Part shown: piece after piece, positions 1-7,959 of the stretch
Numbering within the stretch: position 1 is the first letter of the stretch
Layout of the letters: every line of letters starts with the position of its first letter
Assembly (NCBI RefSeq): GCF_021129175.1
Contig: NZ_JAJOHV010000085.1
Location: 1-35,704 of the forward strand
Direction: 5' to 3'
From: Chromobacterium piscinae
GTDB taxonomy: Bacteria; Pseudomonadota; Gammaproteobacteria; Burkholderiales; Chromobacteriaceae
Length of the DNA: 35,704 nt
Made by a program: the position numbers and the translations under genes
The notes under the pieces: generated by a model
Told to the model about the DNA's origin: nothing
What the model saw: the letters and a program-made list of their open reading frames with translations, nothing else
The model's database searches: none

Positions 1-360
1 GCGCGCGATCGCGCGGACGTGGCGGCGGTTCAGCGCCGCCTTGGCGCGCGGCCAGGCCAGCCAGGCCAGCGCGTTGAACCAGTCATGCCAGTTTCGCGCG
101 CGGGTGGGGACTTCGCCGGTGGCGCCGATGTGCATTTCGTAATAGGCGCCCGGCTCCAGTTCGCAGACGAAGCGCAGGCCGGCCGGCAGCGGCGCGCCGG
201 CGGCGCGAGCGCGGTCCAGCAGCGCATCGTAGCCGGCCTGGTCGGGCCAATCGGCTAAGGGAGGGACGAAGCGCCGCGCCGGGCGGTACAGCGGATGGGG
301 CAGGTAATCGGTATGCCAGCGGTTCACGGTCAAGCGGAGATGAGCGGTTGAAGCCGGCAT
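1..360 (-). CDS. DUF3025 family protein (partial, C-terminus beyond window)
   Basis: The minus-strand frame is open from an ATG at 360-358 to the window edge, giving 120 codons with no stop. The start region has RWHTDYLPHPLY, and further on are CELEPGAYYEMHIGATGEVP and NWHDWFNALAWLAWPRAKAA. The NWHDWFNAL-WP-KAALN-RH signature is characteristic of DUF3025, a proteobacterial family of unknown function. The start lies one base after the stop of the diguanylate cyclase gene, so the two are almost certainly cotranscribed and translationally coupled. No catalytic role can be proposed from the visible part. The C-terminal portion is missing only because the window begins here. Confidence 0.8.
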   Translation of the reverse strand, partial: MPASTAHLRLTVNRWHTDYLPHPLYRPARRFVPPLADWPDQAGYDALLDRARAAGAPLPAGLRFVCELEPGAYYEMHIGATGEVPTRARNWHDWFNALAWLAWPRAKAALNRRHVRAIAR

Positions 361-361
361 T

Positions 362-2338
362 CTAGCCCGAATGGGCGAGCGCCGCGCCGCTGACGCGGTT
401 GCGGCCTTCGCGTTTGGCCTGGTACAGCTGCTTGTCGGCGCGGCCCAGCACTTCATCGATGTCGGTTTCATCGGCGCGGCGCTCGGCGACGCCGATGCTG
501 ACGGTGTAGCCCAGCGTGCCGGTGACGGTGGCCAGCCTGGCGGAGGAGGCGAGGCCGCGCAGGCGCTCCGCCACTTGGCGCGCGTCGTCGAGGCTGGTGT
601 CCGGCAGCACCGCGGCGAATTCCTCGCCGCCCAGGCGGCCGCACAGGTCGCTGGCGCGCAGCACTTCGCGGCAGACCTGGGAGAAATGGCGTATCACTTC
701 GTCGCCGATGGCGTGGCCGTAGTGGTCGTTGATGTCCTTGAAACGGTCCAGGTCCATCATCAGCACGCTCATCCGGCCGCCGTGGCGGCGGCTGCGCTCG
801 ATCTCGCGGTCGGCCAGTTCGATGAACTGGCGGCGGTTGTTCAACTCGGTCAGCCCGTCCTGGGTGGCCAGCCGGTACAGCTGCTTTTCGTGGCCGTCGC
901 GCTGCAGCGCGATGGCGATGATGCGGGTGATACGCTGGGCCAGCGCTAGCTCTTCCTGGGACGGGCTGCGCGGCTCGCGGTAGTAGGTGGCCAGCGTGCC
1001 CAGCAGCTGGCGGTCGCTGGAGAAAATGGGCATGGACCAGCAGGCGCGCAGGCCGAATGGCTGCACCTTGTGCAGCGCGTGCGCCCATAGCGGGCTGTTC
1101 AGGATGTCGTCGACGACGATGGTGCGCTTCCAGTGGGCGGCGGTGCCGCAGGAGCCGACGCTGGGGCCGACCATCACGCGCTCGGATAGCTTGCGGTAGG
1201 CCGGCGGCAGGCTGAGGCCGGCGGCGAAGCGCAGCGACTGGCCGTCCTCTTCCAGCAGCAGCACGGCGCACATCGCGCCGGGCTGCTGCGACTCCATCAT
1301 CTGGCAGATCTGTTCAAGGGTTTGCGGCAGCGGGTGGTTGCCGGCGATCATTTCCAGCACCTCGTTTTCCTTGGCCAGCAGCCGCTCGCCCTGGCGGGTG
1401 GCGGTGACGTCGCGATCCACCGACAGGATGGACTTGAGCATGCCGGCCTTGTCGAACTCGGGGAACAGGCGGATCTCGAAGATGTGGCGCTGCTGGCCAT
1501 GCTGCAGTTCCAACTCGAAGCGGCGCGCTTCCCAGTTGTTGATCAGCAGCTGGCATTCCTGCTCGAAGCGGGCGCTGGCCTCGTCCGACCAGCCCTTCTG
1601 GCGCGGCGTCTTGCCCAGGTGCTCTTCCAGCGGCAGCTCGGAGAAGCGGCTGACGCTGCGGTTGATGAACAGGCAACGCAGTTCCAGATCGTAGCGGGCG
1701 ATGATGTCCTCGGCGTTTTCCACCAGGGTGCGGAACTGCTGCTCGCGCTGCTGCATCGCGGCTTCGTCGTGCTTGCGCGCGGTGATCACGCGGCAGATCG
1801 CCGTCAGCTGCTGCACCTTGCCATGGCGCCAGGTGGGCTGCAAATTCATTTCCAGCCATTCCCAATGGCCGCTGTGGTGGCGGATCCGCATTTCGTAGCC
1901 GGTTTCCGGCGTGCCCGGCGGGTGCTGAAGCAGATTGGAGAACAGCTGGCGGTCTTCGGGATGCAGCAGCATCAGCCAGCGCGCGCAGTTCATGCCGCGG
2001 GTATGGGCGGGCAGCCCCAGCAGCCGTTGCAGGGTGTGGACGCTGCCGCGCACGTACTGCTGCGCCAGATCGAATTCCAGCAACCCCAGGCAGGCATCCT
2101 GCAGGGTGGCGCGAGCCTTGCGCCGCTGATTCCGGCCGTACAGCCACAGCGCGCCGCAGCACAGCGCGGCCAGCCAGCCGGTTTGACCCAGCAGCAGCGC
2201 GCGCTGGTCGGTCGCCAGCGCGGATAGCAGCAGCGGCAGGCACAGCAGGGCGGAAATGGCCGATTGGCGGACAAAGGTACGGGGAATCAAACTGCGCTCC
2301 ACGGCGACGGCGGCGAATCGAAACGGGAATTTTGACAT
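362..2338 (-). CDS. Membrane-anchored PAS-PAS-GAF-GGDEF diguanylate cyclase
   Basis: A 658-aa sensor that probably makes c-di-GMP from two GTP. Two hydrophobic segments near residues 27-45 and 52-68 anchor it in the inner membrane. Two PAS-like domains follow (about 80-188 and 200-312; the first ends in WEWLEMNLQP), then a GAF domain (about 325-478) and a GGDEF domain (about 490-650). The catalytic motif is intact as GGEEF at 570-574. An RxxD inhibitory site (RASD, 561-564) sits exactly five residues upstream, so product feedback inhibition is expected. There is no EAL domain. The input signal cannot be read from the sequence. The gene is divergent from cysG and is followed after one base by the DUF3025 gene. 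Confidence 0.92.
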   Translation of the reverse strand: MSKFPFRFAAVAVERSLIPRTFVRQSAISALLCLPLLLSALATDQRALLLGQTGWLAALCCGALWLYGRNQRRKARATLQDACLGLLEFDLAQQYVRGSVHTLQRLLGLPAHTRGMNCARWLMLLHPEDRQLFSNLLQHPPGTPETGYEMRIRHHSGHWEWLEMNLQPTWRHGKVQQLTAICRVITARKHDEAAMQQREQQFRTLVENAEDIIARYDLELRCLFINRSVSRFSELPLEEHLGKTPRQKGWSDEASARFEQECQLLINNWEARRFELELQHGQQRHIFEIRLFPEFDKAGMLKSILSVDRDVTATRQGERLLAKENEVLEMIAGNHPLPQTLEQICQMMESQQPGAMCAVLLLEEDGQSLRFAAGLSLPPAYRKLSERVMVGPSVGSCGTAAHWKRTIVVDDILNSPLWAHALHKVQPFGLRACWSMPIFSSDRQLLGTLATYYREPRSPSQEELALAQRITRIIAIALQRDGHEKQLYRLATQDGLTELNNRRQFIELADREIERSRRHGGRMSVLMMDLDRFKDINDHYGHAIGDEVIRHFSQVCREVLRASDLCGRLGGEEFAAVLPDTSLDDARQVAERLRGLASSARLATVTGTLGYTVSIGVAERRADETDIDEVLGRADKQLYQAKREGRNRVSGAALAHSG

Positions 2339-2487
2339 CAGCGAACCCTCGGCCCCCGTATGAGTCGGCTTTGCCGCGGTTTAGCGTCGTATTTATGCAA
2401 CAAATACAGTATGCTTGGACGATATTGGCGCGCCTGGCGCGCGGCGCGCGGACAAGGCGGCAATCGCCCCCTGGCATGGAGTGTGGC

Positions 2488-3900
2488 ATGGAGTTTTTCC
2501 CGATATTTCTCAAGCTGCGGCAGCAGCGCTGCCTGGTGGTGGGCGGCGGAGAGGTGGCTTTGCGTAAGACCCGGCTGCTGTTGGCGGCCGGCGCTTCGTT
2601 GCGGGTGGTCGCGCCGGAGCTGGCGCCCGAGCTGGCCGATTTGGCCGAAAGCGGCGAGCTGGAGCATGTCTCCGGGCGCTACTCGCCTGCGTTGCTGGAC
2701 GGCTTGCGGCTGGTGGTGGCCGCCACCGACGACGCCGAGGTCAACCGCGCCGTGGCGGCCGACGCTGAGGCGCGAGGCATCCTGGTGAACGTGGTGGACG
2801 ACGCCGAAGCGTCGCGTTACATCAGCCCGGCCATCATCGACCGCTCGCCGCTGATGGTGGCGGTGGCCAGCGGCGGCAGCGTGCCGGTGCTGGCGCGCTC
2901 CATCCGCGCGCGGCTGGAAAGCCTGATCCCGGCGGGTTACGGCCGGCTGGCGCGTTTCGGCGCCTCGTTCCGCGACGCGGTCAAGGCGCGCTTCCCTGAT
3001 GTCGATGCCCGCCGCCGCTTCTGGGAAACGGTGCTGGAAGGACCGCTGGCCGACGCGGTGATGAACGGCGACGAGGCGGCGGCGCGGGCCGAAATGGAAG
3101 CGCGCATCGCCGCCGGCGGCGCGGATCGCGCCGGCGCGGTCTATCTGGTGGGCGCCGGCCCCGGCAACCCCGACCTGCTGACCTTCCGTGCGCTGCGGCT
3201 GATGCAGCAGGCCGACGTGGTGCTGTACGACAAGCTGGTGGCGCCGGAGCTGCTGGAGCTGGTGCGGCGTGACGCCGAGCGGATCTATGTCGGAAAGGCG
3301 CGCGCCAACCACGCGCTGCCGCAGGACGACATCAACCAGCTGCTGGTGGAATTGGCGCGGCAGGGCAAACGGGTGCTCAGGCTCAAGGGCGGCGATCCGT
3401 TCACCTTCGGCCGCGGCGGCGAGGAGATCGCCACGCTGGCCGAGAGCGGCGTCGCTTTCGAGGTGGTGCCCGGCATCACTTCCGCCAGCGGCGCGGCCGC
3501 CTATGCAGGCATCCCGCTGACCCACCGCGATTACGCGCAGTCTGTGACCTTCGTCACCGGCCACAAGCAGGATGGCACCATCGACCTGGACTGGCAGGCG
3601 CTGACCCGCCCGCAACAGACGGTGGTGGTGTACATGGGGGTGTCCACCGCGGCCGAGCTGTGCCAGGCCTTCGTCGACAACGGCCGCGGGGCGGCCACGC
3701 CGGCGGCGGCGGTCGAGTGGGCCACCACCGAGCGCCAGCGCACGGTGTGCGGCACTTTGGCCACGCTGCCCGGTCTGATGGCCTCGCACGGCATCGCGTC
3801 GCCGGCGCTGATCATCGTCGGAGAAGTGGTGGAATTGGCGGACAAGCTGGCCTGGTACCGCCGCAGCGAGAATTCAGCTGTTACAATTCAGGAAGATTGA
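2488..3900 (+). CDS. cysG: Siroheme synthase (trifunctional CysG)
   Basis: A 470-aa enzyme converting uroporphyrinogen III to siroheme, the cofactor of sulfite and nitrite reductases. The N-terminal Rossmann domain (precorrin-2 dehydrogenase/ferrochelatase) has GGGEVA at 19-24, and a serine at 128 in SGGSVPVLAR aligns with the phosphorylated Ser128 of the Salmonella/E. coli enzyme. The C-terminal SAM methyltransferase begins near residue 217 (VYLVGAGPGNPDLLT) and has LRLKGGDPFTFGRGGEE and YAGIPLTHRDYAQS. The frame is open further upstream, but ATG 2488 fits the family start (MEFFPIFLKL) and has a GGAG about 6 nt before it. An in-frame ATG at 2476 is the alternative. The length is close to E. 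coli CysG (457 aa). Confidence 0.95.
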   Translation: MEFFPIFLKLRQQRCLVVGGGEVALRKTRLLLAAGASLRVVAPELAPELADLAESGELEHVSGRYSPALLDGLRLVVAATDDAEVNRAVAADAEARGILVNVVDDAEASRYISPAIIDRSPLMVAVASGGSVPVLARSIRARLESLIPAGYGRLARFGASFRDAVKARFPDVDARRRFWETVLEGPLADAVMNGDEAAARAEMEARIAAGGADRAGAVYLVGAGPGNPDLLTFRALRLMQQADVVLYDKLVAPELLELVRRDAERIYVGKARANHALPQDDINQLLVELARQGKRVLRLKGGDPFTFGRGGEEIATLAESGVAFEVVPGITSASGAAAYAGIPLTHRDYAQSVTFVTGHKQDGTIDLDWQALTRPQQTVVVYMGVSTAAELCQAFVDNGRGAATPAAAVEWATTERQRTVCGTLATLPGLMASHGIASPALIIVGEVVELADKLAWYRRSENSAVTIQED

Positions 3901-3910
3901 TTTCGCGGAT

Positions 3911-3944
3911 GCGCGGCGCGCCGGTTGGTCCGGCATCGCCGCGC
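3911..3944 (+). other. Intercistronic hairpin between cysG and the EIIA gene
   Basis: A two-part inverted repeat. An outer stem GCGCGGCG (3911-3918) pairs with CGCCGCGC (3937-3944), and an inner stem GCCGG (3920-3924) pairs with CCGGC (3930-3934) around a TTGGT loop. No T-run follows, so it is not a standard intrinsic terminator. It could stabilise the 3' end of cysG mRNA or separate cysG from the PTS genes. A role is inference. Confidence 0.45.
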
Positions 3945-3998
3945 GGTTCAAATCAAACGGCCGGACTGGTTTCGGCCCACCAAATCGAAGACTCGGGC

Positions 3999-4406
3999 AT
4001 GGTAGGTGTTCTGATAATTGCACATGGGGACCTGGGACGTAGCCTGGCAGACTGCGCCAAGCACATCCTGGGCCGAGAGCCAGATAATCTGGCGGTAATG
4101 GCTGTTGACAAGACCGAAGACCCGGAACGCAAGCTGGCTGAGGCGCAGGGCCTGGTGGACGGGCTGGACGGCGGCGATGGCGTGGTGGTGCTGACCGACA
4201 TGTACGGCGGCACCCCGTCCAATATCGCCAGCCGGCTGATCCGGCCGGGCCGCGTCGAGGCGGTGGCCGGCGCCAGCCTGCCGATGGTGGTGCGAGCGCT
4301 GTGCTACAGCAGCCAGCCGCTGGAAATCGTCGTCAGCAAGGCGATCACCGGTGGCCTGGAAGGCGTGCTTTATATAATCCCGGGGGAAGGTAATGCTGCG
4401 ATCTGA
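3999..4406 (+). CDS. PTS EIIA component, mannose family (regulatory type)
   Basis: A 135-aa cytoplasmic protein of the EIIA(Man) fold. The phosphorylatable histidine is His9 in VGVLIIAHGDLG, and the family signature LTDMYGGTPSNIA follows. Normally it would accept phosphate from HPr and hand it to an EIIB, but no EIIB, EIIC or EIID gene is in the window. The next genes are HPr and EI. That three-gene set is typical of the regulatory PTS of betaproteobacteria, where EIIA(Man) is thought to control other proteins rather than sugar uptake. ATG 3999 is chosen because it starts the conserved beta-strand; its ribosome binding site is poor. The last 14 nt overlap ptsH. Confidence 0.9.
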   Translation: MVGVLIIAHGDLGRSLADCAKHILGREPDNLAVMAVDKTEDPERKLAEAQGLVDGLDGGDGVVVLTDMYGGTPSNIASRLIRPGRVEAVAGASLPMVVRALCYSSQPLEIVVSKAITGGLEGVLYIIPGEGNAAI

Positions 4407-4662
4407 AGTCGAAATCATCAACAAGCTGGGCTTGCACGCGCGCGCCTCAAGCAAGTTCACTCAGCTGGCCAGCCGTTACAAGAGCGATATTTTCATTTCC
4501 CGCAACAATCGCCGCGTCAACGGCAAGAGCATCATGGGCGTGATGATGCTGGCGGCGGCCAAGGGCGCCACGATCGAGCTGGAAATCAGCGGCGATGACG
4601 AACAACAGGCGCTGGAGGCGCTGATCGCGCTGATCAACAACCGCTTCGACGAAGCGGAGTGA
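4393..4662 (+). CDS. ptsH: Phosphocarrier protein HPr
   Basis: An 89-aa protein of normal HPr length. It carries phosphate from EI to the EIIA encoded just upstream. The active-site histidine is exactly His15 in NKLGLHARAS. Ser46 lies in NGKSIMGVMML, the position phosphorylated by HPr kinase/phosphorylase in organisms that have it, although no hprK gene is in this window. A strong purine-rich ribosome binding site (GGGGGAAGG, 4382-4390) lies inside the end of the EIIA gene, and the start overlaps that gene by 14 nt, indicating translational coupling. Confidence 0.96.
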   Translation: MLRSEVEIINKLGLHARASSKFTQLASRYKSDIFISRNNRRVNGKSIMGVMMLAAAKGATIELEISGDDEQQALEALIALINNRFDEAE

Positions 4663-4837
4663 GACGCGAAGGGATGGGAGGCCGGATTTCCCCGGCTTTC
4701 AGGGAGCCCGCTTGAGGCTGCTGATCGGCATGCGCGGGCCGTCCGGGACGTGGACGGCGGGCGGTGATCGGACAGGCCTCCGGGCGGAGACAGCGGCAGG
4801 CACAGCAAAATAACACCCGCCTGCCAGGGAGGGGGAA

Positions 4838-6577
4838 ATGAGCATCATCCTGCACGGGGTGGCCATTGGCGGCGGCATCGCCATCGGACGGGCCCATCTG
4901 ATTTCGCGCAGCATGGACGATGTCGCGCACTATCTGCTGGAAGACGATGAGATTCCCGCGGAAAAGACGCGTTTCGACGAAGCGGTGAAGGCTACGCGCA
5001 AGGAACTGGAGATGCTGTGGGGCAGCATCCCGGAGAACGCGCCGGCGGAGCTGGGTGCCTTCCTGTCGCTGCACATCATGCTGCTGGGCGACGTCACCAT
5101 CTCGCGCGAGCCGCGCGAGATCATCGAGAAGCAGCATTGCAACGCCGAATGGGCGCTGAAGCTGCAATGCGATCATCTGGTCGAGCAGTTCGACGCGATT
5201 GAGGAAGACTACCTGCGCGAGCGCAAGAACGACGTGCTGCAGGTGATCGAACGCATTTTCAAGAATCTGGACGGCGACGCGCCGCAGCTGCCGGCGCCGG
5301 AAGACCTAGTCGACGACCACATCCTGGTCGCGCACGACCTGTCTCCGGCCGATATGGTCTATTTCAAAGACTCCAACTTCGCAGCCTTCGTTACCGATGT
5401 CGGCGGCGCCACCTCGCATACCGCCATTCTCGGCCGCAGCCTGGATTTGCCGTCGGTGATCGCGCTGCATCACGCGCGGGAGCTGATCCGCGAGGATGAG
5501 ATGATCATCGTCGACGGCGAGCAGGGTGTGGTGATCATCAACCCGGACGCGCTGGTGCTGACCGAGTACCGCCGCCGCCAGCGGGCCTGGCGCGGCGCGC
5601 GGCGCAAGCTGTCGTCGATCCGCAAGTCCAACGCGGTGACCCGCGACGGCGCGGTGATCGAGCTGCTGGCCAATATCGAGCGGCCGCAGGATGTGGAAGA
5701 AGTGCGCGAGTCCGGCGTGGTGGGCATCGGCCTGTTCCGCAGCGAATTCCTGTTTCTGGGGCGCGACACGCTGCCTACCGAGGACGAGCAATTCGAGGCC
5801 TATCGCCACGTGGCGACGGCGATGAAGGGCATGCCGGTGACCATCCGCACCATGGACCTGGGCGCCGACAAGAGTCCCAAGTGGCTGAATCACTGCCAGG
5901 CGGAGAATCCGGCCCTGGGATTGACCGGCATCCGGCTGTGCCTGGCCGAGCCCTTGATGTTCCGCGCCCAGTTGCGCGCGCTGCTGCGCGCCTCGGTGCA
6001 TGGCAAGATCCGCGTGCTGTTTCCGATGCTGAACTCGCTGCCGGAGCTCAAGCAGGCGCTGGTCCAGTTCGCGTACGCGAAAGAGGAGCTGCGCGACGAG
6101 GGCATCGCCTACGCCGACGACGTCGGAGTGGGCGCGATGATAGAAATCCCGTCGGCGGCGCTGGTGGCCGGCAGCCTGGCCAAGCACGTCGATTTCCTGT
6201 CCATCGGCACCAACGACCTGATCCAGTATACGCTGGCCATCGACCGCAACGACGATACCGTCAGCCATTTGTACGATCCCATCCATCCGGCGGTGCTGAA
6301 GCTGATCCTGCATACCATCAAGACCGGCATCAAGGCCAACCTGCCGGTGTCGGTGTGCGGCGAGATGGCGGGCGATGCGCGCCTGACGCGGCTGCTGCTG
6401 GGCATGGGCCTGCGCAAGTTCTCGATGCACCCGGCCAATCTGTTGTCGGTCAAGCAGCGGGTGCTGACCAGCCATCTGGACGAGATCGCGCCGATCGCGA
6501 CGCGCATGCTTAGATCAGAAGACCCTGATAAAATAGCCGATTTGTTACAACTGCTGAATGCAGAGCCGGGTGACTAA
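4838..6577 (+). CDS. ptsI: PTS phosphotransferase Enzyme I
   Basis: A 579-aa enzyme that takes phosphate from phosphoenolpyruvate and passes it to HPr. The phosphohistidine is His194 in GGATSHTAILGRSLDLPS. The PEP-binding barrel has GIGLFRSEFLFLGRDTLPTE, TIRTMDLGADK and the C-terminal PVSVCGEMAGD with the catalytic cysteine at about 507. The length is normal for the family (575 aa in E. coli). A strong AGGGAGGGGG site lies just before ATG 4838. A 175-bp gap separates it from ptsH; it holds no gene and only weak GC-rich inverted repeats. It ends at an intrinsic terminator that overlaps its own stop codon. Confidence 0.97.
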   Translation: MSIILHGVAIGGGIAIGRAHLISRSMDDVAHYLLEDDEIPAEKTRFDEAVKATRKELEMLWGSIPENAPAELGAFLSLHIMLLGDVTISREPREIIEKQHCNAEWALKLQCDHLVEQFDAIEEDYLRERKNDVLQVIERIFKNLDGDAPQLPAPEDLVDDHILVAHDLSPADMVYFKDSNFAAFVTDVGGATSHTAILGRSLDLPSVIALHHARELIREDEMIIVDGEQGVVIINPDALVLTEYRRRQRAWRGARRKLSSIRKSNAVTRDGAVIELLANIERPQDVEEVRESGVVGIGLFRSEFLFLGRDTLPTEDEQFEAYRHVATAMKGMPVTIRTMDLGADKSPKWLNHCQAENPALGLTGIRLCLAEPLMFRAQLRALLRASVHGKIRVLFPMLNSLPELKQALVQFAYAKEELRDEGIAYADDVGVGAMIEIPSAALVAGSLAKHVDFLSIGTNDLIQYTLAIDRNDDTVSHLYDPIHPAVLKLILHTIKTGIKANLPVSVCGEMAGDARLTRLLLGMGLRKFSMHPANLLSVKQRVLTSHLDEIAPIATRMLRSEDPDKIADLLQLLNAEPGD

Positions 6578-6589
6578 CCCGGCTTTTTT
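6565..6589 (+). terminator. Intrinsic terminator overlapping the ptsI stop codon
   Basis: The stem GCCGGGT (6565-6571) pairs with ACCCGGC (6577-6583) across a 5-nt loop and is followed by six T residues (6584-6589). The ptsI TAA stop (6575-6577) lies in the loop and the first base of the 3' arm. Terminating ribosomes would therefore cover the hairpin. Confidence 0.88.
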
Positions 6590-6771
6590 AATCATGCGGT
6601 TAGCGGTTTTCGATGCCGGACTGAGCGCGCCTGATGCCGCCTGGTCCGATTGCGGCCAATCTGGCTGCCGGTCCGTCCCGGCCGTCTTGTTCGGAGAGCC
6701 GGTTGTCAGACTCTCTGCTGCGAGCAGGAGCATCGTGTCTATCATTTTTGTTTAGGGCTGTCGTCGTATCC

Positions 6772-7959
6772 ATGATTCGTCTAGCGATCGTTCGCCAAAA
6801 ATACAATCCGGCCGGAGGGGCCGAGCGTTTCGTCAGCCGCGCGCTGAATGCCTTGCGCGAGCACGGCGAGCTCGACTTGCATCTGATCGCCCGCCGCTGG
6901 GAGAAACTAGAGGGCGTGACCGCGCATCCGGCTTCCCCCTTCTACCTCGGCAATGTCTGGCGCGACTGGGGTTTTGCCCGAGCCGCAAAGCGTATTTGGC
7001 TGAGGGAGCGTTTCGATCTCGTGCAGTCGCATGAGCGGATTCCTGGCTGCGATGTCTATCGCGCCGGCGATGGCGTGCATCGACAGTGGCTGAAGCTGCG
7101 GGCGCGCCGGATGTCTTGGCTGCGTAGGCTGTCACTCTCGCTCAATCCTTATCACCGCTATATTTGCCGCGCTGAGTCCGAGATGTTTCTTCATCCACGG
7201 CTGAAGCTGGTGATTTGCAATTCCATGATGGTCAAGCGAGAGATCATCGACTATTTCGGCTTGCCTGAAAGCCGTATTGCGGTGATATACAACGGAGTCG
7301 ACCTGAACGCATTCAACCCGAGTCTCCGTCAGGCGCACCGTCAAGCGATGCGGCAGGAGTGGGGGATTGCGGAGTCTGCGCCTTTGCTGCTGTATGTCGG
7401 GTCCGGGTTCGATCGAAAGGGCGTCGCGCGCGCGTTGCGCGCGGCGGCGGAACAGCCCGAGGCGCATTTAATGATAGTGGGTGGAGACAAGCGCATCGAA
7501 CGCTACCGCAGCTTGGCGCGTCGATTGGGAATGGAGTCACGGGTCCGGTTCTCCGGGCCGAGACAGGACGTCAAGCCGTTCTATGGCATGGCGGATGGCT
7601 TTATTCTGCCCACGTTGTACGATCCCTTCCCCAACGTCTGTATCGAGGCGTTGGCCAGCGGCCTGCCTATTCTCACCACCAAGCAGTGCGGCGGCGCCGA
7701 GCTGGTCCGGCAGGGGGAGAATGGTTGGGTTTGCGACGCGCTGGATGAGTCTGCGTTGTCGAGCCAGATCGGCGAATGGTTGAGCCTGCGTTCCCGTTGG
7801 GCGGATTTGTCGGAGGCCGCGCGCCGCTCGGCGGAGCCGCTGAGCATGGAGGTGATGGGCGCTCGTCTGTTGTCCTGCTATCGCGAGGTGCTGGGGGCGG
7901 AAGGCTTGGATATGGACCGCTCTGATTGCGGCGTTGCGGGAGAGGAAGATTTGCGATGA
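6772..7959 (+). CDS. Glycosyltransferase family 4 (LPS core type)
   Basis: A 395-aa GT-B-fold glycosyltransferase that probably adds a sugar to the LPS inner core. The N-terminus MIRLAIVRQKYNPAGGAERF has the acceptor-side glycine pair. CNSMMVKREI and VIYNGVDLNAFNP precede the C-terminal nucleotide-sugar domain, which has LLYVGSGFDRKG and the donor-binding stretch LYDPFPNVCIEALASGLPIL followed by GGAEL. The segment DVYRAGDGVHRQWL resembles RfaG-like core transferases, but the sugar and linkage cannot be told. The frame extends upstream to 6634; ATG 6772 is chosen because the conserved GT-B strand begins there, although the ribosome binding site is weak. Its stop overlaps the start of the next gene (ATGA). 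Confidence 0.88.
   Translation: MIRLAIVRQKYNPAGGAERFVSRALNALREHGELDLHLIARRWEKLEGVTAHPASPFYLGNVWRDWGFARAAKRIWLRERFDLVQSHERIPGCDVYRAGDGVHRQWLKLRARRMSWLRRLSLSLNPYHRYICRAESEMFLHPRLKLVICNSMMVKREIIDYFGLPESRIAVIYNGVDLNAFNPSLRQAHRQAMRQEWGIAESAPLLLYVGSGFDRKGVARALRAAAEQPEAHLMIVGGDKRIERYRSLARRLGMESRVRFSGPRQDVKPFYGMADGFILPTLYDPFPNVCIEALASGLPILTTKQCGGAELVRQGENGWVCDALDESALSSQIGEWLSLRSRWADLSEAARRSAEPLSMEVMGARLLSCYREVLGAEGLDMDRSDCGVAGEEDLR

Noticed and set aside
2390-2415. Possible cysG promoter (TATGCT or TATTTA as -10)
   Set aside because: No -35-like hexamer lies at a suitable distance from either candidate.
2338-3789. 483-codon minus-strand open frame opposite cysG
   Set aside because: A GC-rich antisense shadow with Arg/His/Gln-rich low-complexity translation; cysG on the other strand has full family motifs.
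6740-6745. TATCAT upstream of the first LPS glycosyltransferase as a -10 box
   Set aside because: It matches five of six bases, but no -35 at 15-19 bp; TTGTCA at 6703 is 31 bp away.
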